NCBI GenBank assembly: GCA_007449985.2 | Contig: VIIQ02000838.1 | Coordinates: 62,001-126,000 of the forward strand | DNA: 64,000 nt | DNA from: Desmodesmus armatus | Lineage: Eukaryota > Chlorophyta > Chlorophyceae > Sphaeropleales > Scenedesmaceae | Direction of reading: 5' to 3' | Shown: positions 33,391 through 44,927 of the stretch, in pieces | How the letters are laid out: the number at the start of each line of letters is the position of its first letter | How positions within the stretch are numbered: position 1 is the first letter of the stretch | Translations under genes and position numbers: made by a program | Notes under the pieces: model-generated | What the model was told of the DNA's origin: nothing | Database searches by the model: none | Seen by the model: the letters and a program-made list of their open reading frames with translations, nothing else

Positions 33391-36300
33391 TGCGGTCGTC
33401 GATTGAGGTGTGTGTCTTTTGAGGGTTGGAGGTACCAGGCGGTTGTTGAGCTACAGCAGCGGGTTTGAGCTGTATCAGATGTCTGTTGTTGATAGTTAGA
33501 GATACAGCAGGCGCCCTTTGCCTTTATGCAGGGGTTCTGCCTTTGATGGTTGGTGTGGACAGACAGTGCATGATCGTTGTTGCGCTGTGCAGGTCGATTT
33601 GGTGGTACCAAGGTGTTGCCCCATGCTGTGTGCATGCCATGCATGTGGGGTCAATGCTGTGTTACATTGAGAGTATCATCATGATACCTGAGGCTCAGGC
33701 ATGGCATGTAGGGACGCAGCATTTGACAGTTGCTGTTGGGTGTTGATGGCTTACCATCAGCCATGGGTAAGTGTTGGCAGCTGACAGTTGGTGTTGGCAG
33801 CGGAACACTTGTGTCTGGTAATCTGCAATGTGTGCAATTGGCAATGTGCGCCTGCACATGCAAGCGTGTTGACAGGGCCGCCAGTCCGACTGGCACGGTG
33901 CCGCAGGCTGTATGTTTGTGTTGCTTGTTGATGTGGTGTGTGGCGCCACAGTGTGTGTTTGGGCAGGCTGCTGCACTGCCGCAGTGCAAGTTGCAACCTT
34001 GCAATTGCAAGGCCTGCTGCAGCAGTTGGGATCCGCGACAACACTGCCAGTGGCTTGGGTTGGGGAGATGCAATGGGGGTAAACCTTTGGGAGTCTTCCT
34101 TTGGGCAGTAATGCATACTTTTTGAGTGGGCTGATGTTGGGAGAGTGGCCAACGTGGCAGGTGGCTTCCAGGCTGTGCCGAGTAAAGCGCCATTCAAGTG
34201 GTGTGTTTGTTTGTTTGCATGTTATGTTTGTGGTGGGTATGGTGAGAGTGGGTTGGGTCTGCGCGAAGCTGGCAGGGTGCAACACACCCTCAGCCTGGTG
34301 GGCTTTTGAGAGGGGTGACATTGTGAGTTGCCTTGTGTGACATCTTGAGTTGTATTTGATAGCGTGCGCATGACAGAATCGAGTGTGTGGTTTCCTAGGT
34401 TTGCTGTTGGCATTTGTGGGGTGTGTGGGGGGGGGGGGGGGGAGGGGAGTATCACATTTGCGATCCCCTATCTGAGGTGATCTTGTGTGGGCATGACCCC
34501 CTTTGGCATGGACCCCTTGGTGTTGTGTGGGTGAGATGGCCCCTTGCATGCTTGACAGGCTTCCACAAGGATGGCATCCAGAGAGCGGCAGCAGCCACAA
34601 GGCTGCAGACCGTGCTCGATAGGTCCAGACCAAGTCTTCTTTGCAACAATTGTGGTAGTAGAAAGGTCCGGCTTTGGGATGCAAGTATGGCACCTGGCTA
34701 TCATGGGCCGATGCCTCTTTGCCAGCACCCAATGGGACCCTTTTGTTGTCACAACATAGGAGATGGCAAGAGACTGGTGCGTCGTGGTGTGGTGTGTGTG
34801 CATCGCATTGACGCCCAAGGCCATGGCCCGCAGCAAGTGCCATCAATGATCCTGCTGCAGGCATTGATGTTTTGAATGCAGTCTGGGGGTTTATGCAGCA
34901 TTCGAGAGGATTTGTGAGTTGGTTTGCATCCTCTCCTCTGCCATCTGCTTCCAAAGCATTGGGCGTGCATGCATGTGTGTTTGCGCATTTTGTGCATTGC
35001 ATCTTGGGGATTTGAATGCATGTGGCTCGTAAAGGTGTGCATCATGTTGTAGGTTGCAAACACGACTTTCTTCAAGGGTGCAATGCAGTGCAATCAGGCC
35101 CAGCTGACACAGCTGGATATCGATCACTGTATCAGCTGACGGGGTATGTCGGTTGCATATGTTATTTGAGCCATGATTTGGGGCTTTTGTGTTGAATGCT
35201 TTCGACCGCTGCTTTCAACCGCTGCACTGCATAGGTGTGTCTTTGTTTGCTCACCCCTTGCCACTTTGGTCGCCGCCGCATGGCGCCCGGCAAGCTCATG
35301 AGCTGCAGCCGTAGTTTGTTTGAAGTTGCAGCCAAGAGAGTTGTGGCTGAGTTGCACAATCGTGGCAGTCCGACTGGAGGAGTCCTTGTCACAGGTGAGG
35401 GCTGCTGCAGGCGGCATGAAGGTTGCAACCCTGCGCACTGTTTGGGAGGTAGAGACTCTGCTGCATGTGTGCTGAAAATCGTTTGGCGTCATGGCTTTGT
35501 TGGGCGGCCAAGCTGTTGATGCTTGAATAAGCTTGTGCAGGCATGCATGCCGCTGACAGAGCGTTCGTGGGTGGGAATCTGTGCAGGAAATTTAACCTCG
35601 ACTTTTTTTGACACACGGGGTGTGGTTGAAGACGTGTGGGCCATCTGTCCTGACTCCTGTGGGGGTTGTTGCGATTGCCCCTTTTGGGCTCAGGGTGTTG
35701 TTATTCCAGGGTTGGTTGCCAGCGAGTCGCATGTTTGATCGCCTTCCTGAAGGGTTGGCTGTGGCAAGTGCCACTCAGTGCAGCCTGCACAGGGTGGCAG
35801 TTGCCACAGCCACCCGTCGCTGCTGTTTGGATCAGTAGGCGCCATTGCTGCTTTCGGCTAGCCAGTCCCCATTGCTGCCGGCTGCTGAGCCGTCTGCTCA
35901 GTGCCTTTTGTTTTGAAAAGACTCCAAGTGCGTGTGCCACACGATTAGTGATCGCACTTGGTGTGGTCAGTGTGAGGTTTGTCAGTGGCTGCATGTTGTC
36001 ACAATAGTGCAGATGCTGCATACTATGGCACATGTACCTCGACAGGTACACTCATGCGATACCGTTTGGGGACTGCTGCATCGTTGACTGCTATGCCTGG
36101 TGTTTTTACCCAAAGCCACAGCTGCCCTGGAGACGTTGCTGAAAGGAAGGAAGTTCAGCCTTTTGCATGGTGCCAGGTCAGTACTTGGTGAAATCCTGGG
36201 AGCAAGGGTGTGTACTGGAGCGTCAGCTTTACTTTCCGGCTGACATTACGTAATCCTCACTGAGGATTATGTAAGGGCATGCAACATACCATGGTTTGGC

Positions 36301-37700
36301 GCTCTATCTGTGTCACCACGGCATAGTATTGCATCTCGCCCTCCAGGGGAGATGCCGCATCTCCCCTGAGGCTAAGGCTTAGGGGTTGGATACTATTCCC
36401 TGCACACTACGCTTGCAGTACTAGTACTGCAGCAAAGTATGGCGCCACTGACTGCATGGTAGGCCTTGTGTTACTCAACACAGGCCCAATAGTACTGGCC
36501 ATCGTGCATAGTGGTGTCATGCTTGGCAGTTGGGTGTGCCGGTGGCAGCTTATCCTGCTTTTGCCACCGAGTACTGCACACGGTGCCTTTCACAGTTATT
36601 GGTGTGGCTTTGCTCAGGGAGCATCCACAATGTGTGGAGTGTTGCATGCAGCTCAAGATTGGTGCTATGGCGTGCTGGATAGTCTTGTGGGGTTTCCCGG
36701 GCCAGCTTTGTGCAAATGCTTGGCTATCCAGCTAATTGTCATGGCTTTCACGGCAAGTGTCGCGACTTGGAGTCAAGCATTTGCTGTGAAGGGCGGTTCT
36801 CCAGGAACCGTCTGTGAGCAGGCATAGTACAGATGTTGACCGTCAGTGGAGCTTGTTGTTTTCATCAGCTCTACAGCAGTGCTTGACAGGAGCACGCACT
36901 CTACATGCTTCACGTGTGACTGCGCACAGCTGGGAATGGCACACCTTTGTCCTCAGACGTGCATGCCTGGGTCAGGCTGGCGTTCTTTTGGGTCTCAGGG
37001 GCTCTTTTGGGCTTCAGAGGCTTTCTTTTGGGCCCAGAGGCTGGTGTTGCATATGCAAATCATGCTGCGGGAGTGATGCTTACCAGTGCGCGTACACTAC
37101 CATTAGCGTCTGCGTGATTGAGGTAATCCCCATGTTTGGTGTTCGGCCCCAAGCATTTCGGGAATGCTCACAGAGCTGCGTAGCATGTGTCCGCACTGCG
37201 GCTGGCTCCAGCAGCCTGCTGAGCTTCCCTGTGACAGTCGGCTGCATTTGATGCCTGGCATGCTGCGAAACTTTGTTGTGTTCCCTACTGTGCTAGCATT
37301 GCTTCTGACAATCCAGCTGCATCCCAGGGAGGAAGCAGCTTGGCGGTACCTTGAGGGTAGTTGTGCCTTTGGCACTGCTGGCAGCCCCAGAGATCTTTGA
37401 CGTCCTTACTACTGGCAGAATTTGGCTAGCCTTAGGTGGTCCACCTGGCATGCCCCTTTGCGCAGAGGCTTGTTGACTTGCTGATCTGTTTGCCCTTGCG
37501 CACTGCAGTCTGCTATGACTCGGCCACATTGGCTCCCTGTGGTCGGCCCTGTACAGGTAATGAAGCTTGGAGCATTGGTTCATTGCTTGGAAAGGTGTTG
37601 ATGCCACACATCTGCGATCTGTTGTGTGGCGCTGGGGATCTGTTGCGTGATGCCGAGAAACTTGTTGTTGTGTAACTCTGTTGCGCTTAGCTTGAAAGCT
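33391..37700 (+). other. Gene-poor GT-rich stretch downstream of the bZIP gene
   Basis: No protein-like exon is visible on either strand. The + strand is GT-rich throughout, like + gene introns. TGTAA, the algal polyadenylation-type word, occurs at 37671-37675, just before the composition switches. Several short perfect inverted repeats lie at 36.2-36.5 kb. A very long 3' UTR, 3' introns or a non-coding transcript could explain it. Confidence 0.45.
36246..36440. repeat. Cluster of short inverted repeats
   Basis: TTACGTAATCCTCA and TGAGGATTATGTAA (36246-36259, 36261-36274), CAGGGGAGATGC and GCATCTCCCCTG (36344-36355, 36357-36368), and the palindrome GCAGTACTAGTACTGC (about 36414-36430) lie within 200 bp. 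Similar GTAC-rich inverted repeats recur at about 38305-38350. Confidence 0.8.
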
Positions 37701-38459
37701 CAGCTTGTCAAGGCACAAACATGGCGCTGGTCAGTGATGATGACTGGCCCATACAGCATAATCACACTGTAGCCTGGAGCCACTGGCGGCCAGCCGCTGC
37801 AAGCCTTGCAGCATGCGACCACATGGTCATCCACATCACCTAACAAAGTATTTTAAGGGTGTTGCAGAGCACTTGGTTGAACGCCGAGTTGTCAAAACCA
37901 AGCAAAGGTTTGATTACCAAGCAAAGAAAGAAAAACACAAGGGGTGGCTCGATGACATTGATCACACAAACACTGAAGCCAACAATCAACCAACAGCTGC
38001 ATATGGGCCCCTCAACAAACTGTTATCAGCATCACTGACCAGCATATGTCAGTCAAGATGGGTGATCATGCAGTGTCCCACGGTGTGGCCAGCACTGAGC
38101 GCAGGCTGCATTTCAGCACCACGCCAACTCGGCGCTGTGCAAAGCAGCCTGTGCTTCTGTGGATGCACTGCGGCATTCAGCCCTCCGTGATGGCAGCCGT
38201 TGCCAGCATGGCAGGCTGCCTGCAGCCGAAGTCTGAAGCCCAGAACTTGGCAGTGCTACAGTGTCAAAAGCATACGCGCTGTGGCAGATGCACAGTCACA
38301 TTCAGAGTACGCCGTACTCAGTAGTACTCAGCGTACTGCAGTACGGCTACCAAGATACCATCTTCTGTCTAGTAGACAGGGATCACTGCTGCAGTCAAAA
38401 CACTGCGCTACTGAGATGGGAAGGATTACTGCTGCCGCCTGTGACTGAGATGGACATGA
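37701..38459 (-). other. AC-rich flank downstream of the unrecognised minus gene
   Basis: The composition changes from GT-rich to AC-rich at about 37.70-37.75 kb. No exon is visible. GTAC-rich inverted repeats lie at about 38305-38350. This is probably 3' flank of the minus-strand gene ending at 38460. Confidence 0.45.
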
Positions 38460-41400
38460 CTACTGCCTGCAGCCAAAGTACTGTGCCGCTGACTGTGCCG
38501 TGCGCATGACTTTGAGCAGCATGCGCTTGCCGCCAGCGCCGAACCCGCCAGCCACACCATTGCCCTGTGTGCTGCCTCCAACTGCAGCTGCTGGACGCGA
38601 GGAGGACAGTGGTTCTGATGTGGCAGCGGCAGCTTCGCCTGCAGCTGCAGCAGTATCACGTCGCCGCTTGCTGCCGACAGCCTGCTCCCGGCTTGCCAGC
38701 TGGAGCAGCACCTGCTTACTGCTGGCTGCGCGTGAGGCTGCATGTGCTGGACCTGCATTCTGTTGGTTGTGCTGCTTGTGCTGCTGCCGCGTGCGTGGCC
38801 TGCCAGGCTGCTGCTGCTCCTGCTGTGCTGGAGGCTTTCCTGCAGAGCTGTGCTGAGCTGCTGAGTGGAGCGGCTTTGCTGCAGGGGGCAGCTGCATGAC
38901 TGAGGTGTTGCTGATGTCGTGCAAGGCTTGCCGCTGCTTTGGAGGCTCCTGCTGCTGCTGCCCACATGCATGCAAACTGCCCAGCGCAGGTACAGCTGAC
39001 TGCTCAGCTACCAGCATGCCGGTGATCTGCTCCCCTGGGAACAGCTGCATGGCTGGGGCGACCTCTTGGGGTTCCTGTGTCTCCTCCTCCTCCAGCTGCT
39101 GCTGCTGTGCTGACTGAAGCAGCCTCTCGGCTTCACTGTCATACCACTGCTGGTATTGCTGCACCTGGCAGTCAACCATCCGCTGTACTGCCTCAAGGCT
39201 GACGCAGCTGCTGCTGCTGCTGCTGGGGTTGCTGCTGCCTGCACCGTCAAGCGTGCGGTATGCTTCCAGCAGCTGCTGCTCTGTGACTACCAGCCGGAAG
39301 TCTGAGGCTGCCAGAGTGTGGCGCTGCAGGGCCACCATGGGGGGCCCTACTGCACTCCATGTGGCCAGGAAGTGAGGGTCATCCAGTGCAAGGCCTGCAA
39401 AACATCAGCACAGCACGAAACGCGAGTGACTTACTTCGGGTTGGAACTTTTCAGGCGGCCTGAGGTGCAGGTGGGGTATGCAGCCACTATGAACTGCACC
39501 GGGAGCCTACTAGTAGCGCTGGAGCATCATGCGCGGCGATAAACGCACCCAGTATGGCCGCCATCCTGGCCGCGTTAGGTCAGCCAGTAGTTCAGGCCCC
39601 TGTATACCCCTACCTGATGTGAAGAAGCAGTAGTCATACACTGCACTCCGCAGGGAGCAGCGGTACTGGGAGAAGAAGGACTCAGTCATCAAGAGCTGCA
39701 GGACAGCAAGCAAGCAAGCACGGGTGTGAGGCTGCGGCCGCCGCTAGTGGCAGTTGTGGCTCAGCTCATGCAGTGCATGGCTGAAGGCAGACACCTTGCT
39801 GCTCACGCAGGCATGCCTGTGCAGGCCATGCCGCTTGTCACAAGTGGTGGTTGAACCACACCACACCATTCGGCACTCATACATGCCCTGCCAGGGTCAG
39901 TGACCTGCTCTGGTATGCAACCCCTTCAAACGCGCGCCATGGAGCAGACCTACAATCATAGTTGGCCACTGGGTTCCTCAGCCTGAAAAGCTTTGCCAGA
40001 GCGCAGACACCATGTACCACATTGATGCTGAAGCAGGGTCATTTAGGCCGTGCACGGCACGCACATGTATCGGTCCTAGCCTCAGGTAGTTTGCAACTCA
40101 AATCGCCACCATGGGCAGCTCACCAGGGTGTGTATGATGGTGTCAGTCATGTCACAGCGCAGCACATCGCCCCTGCCTGCCAGGACATACATGTAGGCCA
40201 GAGTGGCTGCAAGTGGCCCAAATGCTCCTGCAGGCAGGGGCAAATAGCTGTGCATGTAACGCCACCAGCAGAGCGCGGGCCAGATGGATGCTGCTCAGTT
40301 TAGAGGGTTCCATGGCACTACCTGAGCCTTTTGAACGCTGTGAGCCTGCTGCCCACTGGCAGGTGATAGCCAACAGCGGCTGGTGGTTGCATGCAAATGT
40401 GTATGCTCCTGCAATTGCATCATACTGAGTGACTTGCTGTCAGGCATTCAGTGCAAACCTCGCAGGCTCACCATCTGAGGTTCCTGCATCCTGCACTGGC
40501 TGCACAGGCAGCAGAGTGTTGTACGCCAGCACAGCCAGCGCAGCAACAGATGCGGGTGTTGCACAAGCTGCCAGAAAGCCCTGCACTCCCGCTATACTGC
40601 TGCCAGCAGCCCCAGTGGAAGCGGCTCCAGCTGCTGCTGGTGCTGTGGCAGGAGCAGGCATGTGATGACCAATGGGCATGCTGCTCGTGCTGAAGGGCGA
40701 GGTGTCTGGACTGTCTCCTGCACCCTGAGAGCTGCAGGACAGGAATGGGCTGGCCTGCATGGCCACTGCTGCATGCAGATGGTGTCCACTGCTGCTGTCA
40801 AAGCGGCTACCCTGTGCTGGCATGAGTTTGCTTGCAGCCTGTGCTGCTGGTGCTGGAGCTGCAGTAGCTGCTGGTGCTGGCTTGGGTTTGCTTGCAGCAC
40901 CTCCACCCAGCATGGAATGCAGTGAAGGTAGAATGTAGGCTGGCTTTCCCATGACGTCCACTTGGTGGTTGTTCATGCCGCATCCTGCCTGCTGCTTGCT
41001 GTGCTGGCTGTGTGTGCACTGCTTTGTGCTGAGTCCTGCAGGATAACTGGGCGCGTCCGTGTCCATGCATTCAGGGCTGATACCAGGGCTGTCACATAGC
41101 AGGCCTGCAGTGCCCATGCGTGCTGCTGGGTGTGGCCCTGCCTGCCTGCTGTCTGGGCTGCTGCTGCTGGTGCCGTGCTGGCTGCTACTGTCGTCGGCAG
41201 TGCCGCTGCCGCTGTCAGAGCTGGTGCTGGGCATGGAAAAGCAGAGTCCCTGCAGTGGTGCAGGCACCTGCTGTGCTGGACCACCAAAGACTGTTGGGTG
41301 TGACTCAGCTGCGCCCGCAGCCTCTGGGTTGTAGAATGGCCCTGCAGCCGCTGGTGCTGCTGCTGTGGTTTGTTTTGTAGCTTGGAAGAGCTGCTGAGGA

Positions 41401-42223
41401 GGCAGAGCTTGCTGTGCTGGTTTGCATGCAGCCGCGCCAAGAGCTGTTACTGACATGTGCTGCTGCCACAAGTGATGCTGCTGCATGATCCCCTGTGACT
41501 GCATTAATGAAGTGTGGTTGAGGTATCCAGGCTGTCAACAGTGTGCGAGGCACACTGCAGGAGAAGCCTGTTGGTGGCCAACTGGAGAGGGTGGAGCTGT
41601 GCAGCAACAGACATCGAGGGACAAAGGCTGTTTTGTGATGATGCAGTGGAAAAAAGGCATGTGCAGTTCAGTGCATTGCATGGCCTCCGTTTGCATCAGA
41701 TCCAAAGCAGCAGTTGTTGTGACAGCTGTTGTGATGCAGCGAGGTTGCTCACCTTGACGACGGTTGTGTAACCAAAAAAGGAAACAAAGATTATGCAATC
41801 TATGATCACAACCGACCAAGCTGAGAAACCTGACTGTGCTGTGAGCAGCTGAGTTGCGCGCCTCAGCTGTCGCCTGAGTGCGGAACTTGTGAGCAGCGGC
41901 TGACTGGTTGTTCACGTAGCGGTTTGGGGGCAACAAGGGCATCTTTACGGGACCAGTCTGTTCGCAACCAAACTTCCAACCTGTCAGCGGTTGGCAACTG
42001 ACATAGCACTCATGTTACACAACCGGCACATTTGAACCCCACGGTCAGCCAGGTAAACAAACCCTTCAATGATGCAACGTGATGTTGCAGCAATTTCATG
42101 TTGCAGATGGACATTGACCAGCCAGGAACAGGCTGAAAGCTCACACAAATACGCTGAATGCCCATGGGAAGCCGCAAAACAAACAATGTCTTCAACACTA
42201 CTCCATGCAAGCTGTGCAACCAT
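38460..42223 (-). CDS. Unrecognised Ser/Ala/Gln-rich protein, about 900 aa, 7 exons
   Basis: Exons (-) 42003-42223, 41753-41903, 40472-41531, 40322-40408, 40124-40290, 39614-39695 and 38460-39394 join in phase to exactly 901 codons, which supports the model although no family is recognised. The first exon (MVAQLAWSS) is the least certain. The second holds a basic helix (ALRRQLRRATQLL) and one hydrophobic segment (WSVVIIDCIIFVSFFGY). The third is a 350-aa low-complexity Ser/Ala/Pro/Gln region. Exons 4-6 encode a conserved-looking helical part with WPALCWWRYMHSYLPLP, FGPLAATLAYMYVLAG and ESFFSQYRCSLRSAVYDYCF. The tail is Gln/Ala-rich with a basic GSKRRR cluster. The repeated short hydrophobic helices might be a cyclin-like fold, but this is a guess. 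Confidence 0.5.
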
Positions 42224-42405
42224 GCTTGGCTGCTGCAGCAAAAGCCTTGCTTGTCAACAAGTTGTACAACTGTGATGCCTCCCTGCTGTATGTACAACCG
42301 GCCTCACCCAGCTGCCTCACCCGTCCACCCAGTCAACTGCAGATGCAGGCGCGATCACAACACCCACACCAAGCATGCTGGCCTTCACAGGCCATACTTC
42401 GCATG

Positions 42406-44553
42406 CTAGCAGTCGTCGTACGTGAAGCGCTGCTTGAACGTCCGCCAAGTGGACCGCCAGCTGCCCCAAAACATGTGGCACACAAGCGCTTGCGGCTTTG
42501 CAGCAGCAGCGTCTGCACACGTATGCTTCACACCTTTCGACCGTGCATCCGCCACCTCCCAGCCAGTGCTCAAGGCAACAACTGGCAGGACACGCACGCC
42601 GCCAGCAATCACACCCCCACTCCCACTCAAATCAGCCTCTGAGACCTTATTCAGGTCGAACCCAACACTCTCAAGATACTCGTACATCGCTGTTGTAACA
42701 GCAGCAGGCCCCGTCCGATCAAGGATACCCTTCTCGTACTGCAGGGGCTTCAATTGCCCCCTCTGTGCAACCAACTGAAAGTACTGCTTCTGAATCTCCC
42801 GGGTCACCACACCGGGAAAGCGAGCCAGAAGTGGATGCCCTGGCATCGCAGCCATGGCCCAGTTGTTGACATGTACGGCGTGAGGCTTGCGCTTCGCTTC
42901 AAAACTCTCGACGCCCAGCAACACCGCAGCGTCGTTGCCGTGCTGCACATTCCACTTGTCAATGGGCTTGAGGCACTCCACGTCCATGTCCGCGTACACG
43001 CCGCCAAGCTGCAGGCACATGTAGTTACAGTATATGTCACGGCAACTTCCATACAGTTGACAGTTACAGTACTTGGCACGGCAAGCCGTGCAGTCCGCAA
43101 GGGAGCCAGGAGCGTATGGCGGACACATGCAAGGCCAGCACAGCAAAGGCAAGGAATGCAAGGACGCCAGCCATCACAAGCTGCGTGCATGACCAGCTAT
43201 ACTGTGTTGTGATGTACCACTGGTATGCCTGATGCGCCCATTGCAACTGGGAACGATGCCTGACTGCAGTGTGATGCCAGTGGTCGGCCTGCGCACACTT
43301 GCCGCAAGCATTCAAGGGTCAAGAGCGCTACCATGGGTGGTGGCGGTGCCACCTGCCTGGCTTCCCACGCTGCTGCCTGGTTCATACACACGGCCCAAAC
43401 CTTGCAACAACACATGCATGAATCTTGTCAAGAGTGCTGACCCTGCCGTACCATGCCGTACCGTGTGAAGCACCAGGACGCGCCAGAGGTCCGACCGCTC
43501 CGTGCCTGTGAGAAGAAGGTCATATGGCACTGGCACCAGCTCCGGGTAGTGCTGCGATGGCATGGGGCAGCGCGTGCATGCGATAAAGCAAAGGCAGAAA
43601 AGTGCGTACATTAATTGTCATGGCATCCACATGGTCAAGCGCTGCAGCTGCTGGCGCGCCACCAGGCCAGGCTCATGCTGTGCAGGCTGTGGGCCGCCTG
43701 CCAGTCGGGTCAATGCATTGCGGTAGCACGCTGCAACCAGACATGTGGTGTGCAAAAACAGCACCGTGCGCGACACAGGCTGCCCATGACCTCTGTGAGA
43801 AAGTGCAGGTCATGTTCGTAACACCTGCTTGCTGATAGGCCTGCTGGGCCACTCCACACGCAGGGAGGGAGTCCAACCTACCCCCAATTGCAAGTTGCAG
43901 ACTGACCTGTAGCACGAACTGCCTCATCTCATCATCGTCCCACAAGCGATGTGTGTGGTTGGGGTTGAGTCTCTTCCAGCTGTCAATGACCTGCTTCTCC
44001 TCACACGACAGCCTGCTCTTATTCACCACGGTCTGGTGGATCAGGGGAGGGAATCTGCAGGACAACATGCAAACAACAAAGTGGGTGCGACTGCTGTTGT
44101 TGTGCTTGTGCATGGGGGGCTGCAAGTGCTGCTTGAATTCACAATAAGAAACACAGAACTCTGTGAGTAGTGCACATACCGGTATGGGGGCCCTCCCAGC
44201 AAGGGTGCTGCAGTGGGGCCTGCCCCTGGGCTGCTGGCATTTGCACAAGGCAGCCTTGGCGCAGGTGTTTCTGGAGCTCTCAGCTGTTCTGGAGGTTTAT
44301 AAACTTCTGGCAACTTCGTGTGGGTGCTTAAGGTTTGCAAGCAACTGCTGCTGCTGTGCGCTCCCCACTGGGACAGCTGAAGCAACAACAAAACACAGCT
44401 GACCGCGGCAAGCGTCACGGTGAGCCATGGCCCGCTGTTTTTGCGACTGAGAATGACTTTGGGCATCAATGGGGGGTGGCTTGCCACCCCATCGGGGACA
44501 GGTGGCACCAAGGGCTGGGGTGACCTCGACTTCACACCATTGACCATTGACAT
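42406..44553 (-). CDS. GT32 (OCH1-like) Golgi glycosyltransferase, 404 aa
   Basis: Exons (-) 44180-44553, 43907-44054, 43462-43551 and 42406-43008 join in phase. This is a type II membrane protein: basic N-terminus, signal anchor at about 43-60 (WLTVTLAAVSCVLLLLQL), and a Pro/Ser stem to about 125. The catalytic domain starts with IHQT and SWKRLNPNHTHRLWDDDEM, the opening of the Gly_transf_sug family. HYPELVPVPYDLLLTGTERSDLWR follows, then the DXD motif in GGVYADMD (about 206-213), which binds Mn2+ and the sugar nucleotide. Yeast OCH1 is an alpha-1,6-mannosyltransferase of N-glycans; the donor and linkage here cannot be read from sequence. An in-frame non-ATG extension goes upstream to 44634; I chose the ATG at 44553. 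No exon-edge copies were noticed. Confidence 0.9.
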
Positions 44554-44927
44554 TCTTCTGCAAGAGGACCTTCCATGATGGAGGACAACGTTCCAAAGAA
44601 CCCTTGATCTTCGTCTTCTGCAGTGCTGGCCCACCCGGAGTTTGTGACCTAAAACACCAAATCAAACACACAACTCAATGCAGGTTCCCCTGCACCCTTC
44701 AGCCTCTTACGTACTATCACAAAGACGTGTCTGACAGGATACAGGACCAAACGTTGGAAGCTGTCGACAGCTGTCAGAGCAAAACAGTTGTGTCGCCCTG
44801 CAGGACTCGATTCGTCGGGTTACAGCATGGCTTGTTGAGATCACGCTTGCTTTGTTGACTGTGAATCTTCTGCATGCAAGCCGCTGCGCGCTCGCATTGC
44901 TTGCCGTGACAGCAACACAGCACAAAG
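44554..44927. promoter_or_regulatory. Divergent upstream region of GT32 and INCENP genes
   Basis: The 374 bp lie between two start codons facing away from each other. I see no TATA box; a broad or initiator-type promoter is likely for both. 5' UTRs of both genes must fit here unless they have upstream introns. Confidence 0.5.

Noticed and set aside
39940..40035. Protein-like minus-strand segment reading VVHGVCALAKLFRLRNPVA
   Set aside because: Its phases fit neither neighbouring exon, while those neighbours join each other in phase; kept out of the gene model.
40440..40471. ORF continuation past the third exon of the unrecognised gene to a stop at 40440
   Set aside because: A good donor (GATG|GTGAGC) at 40472 and in-phase downstream exons with better composition favour splicing.
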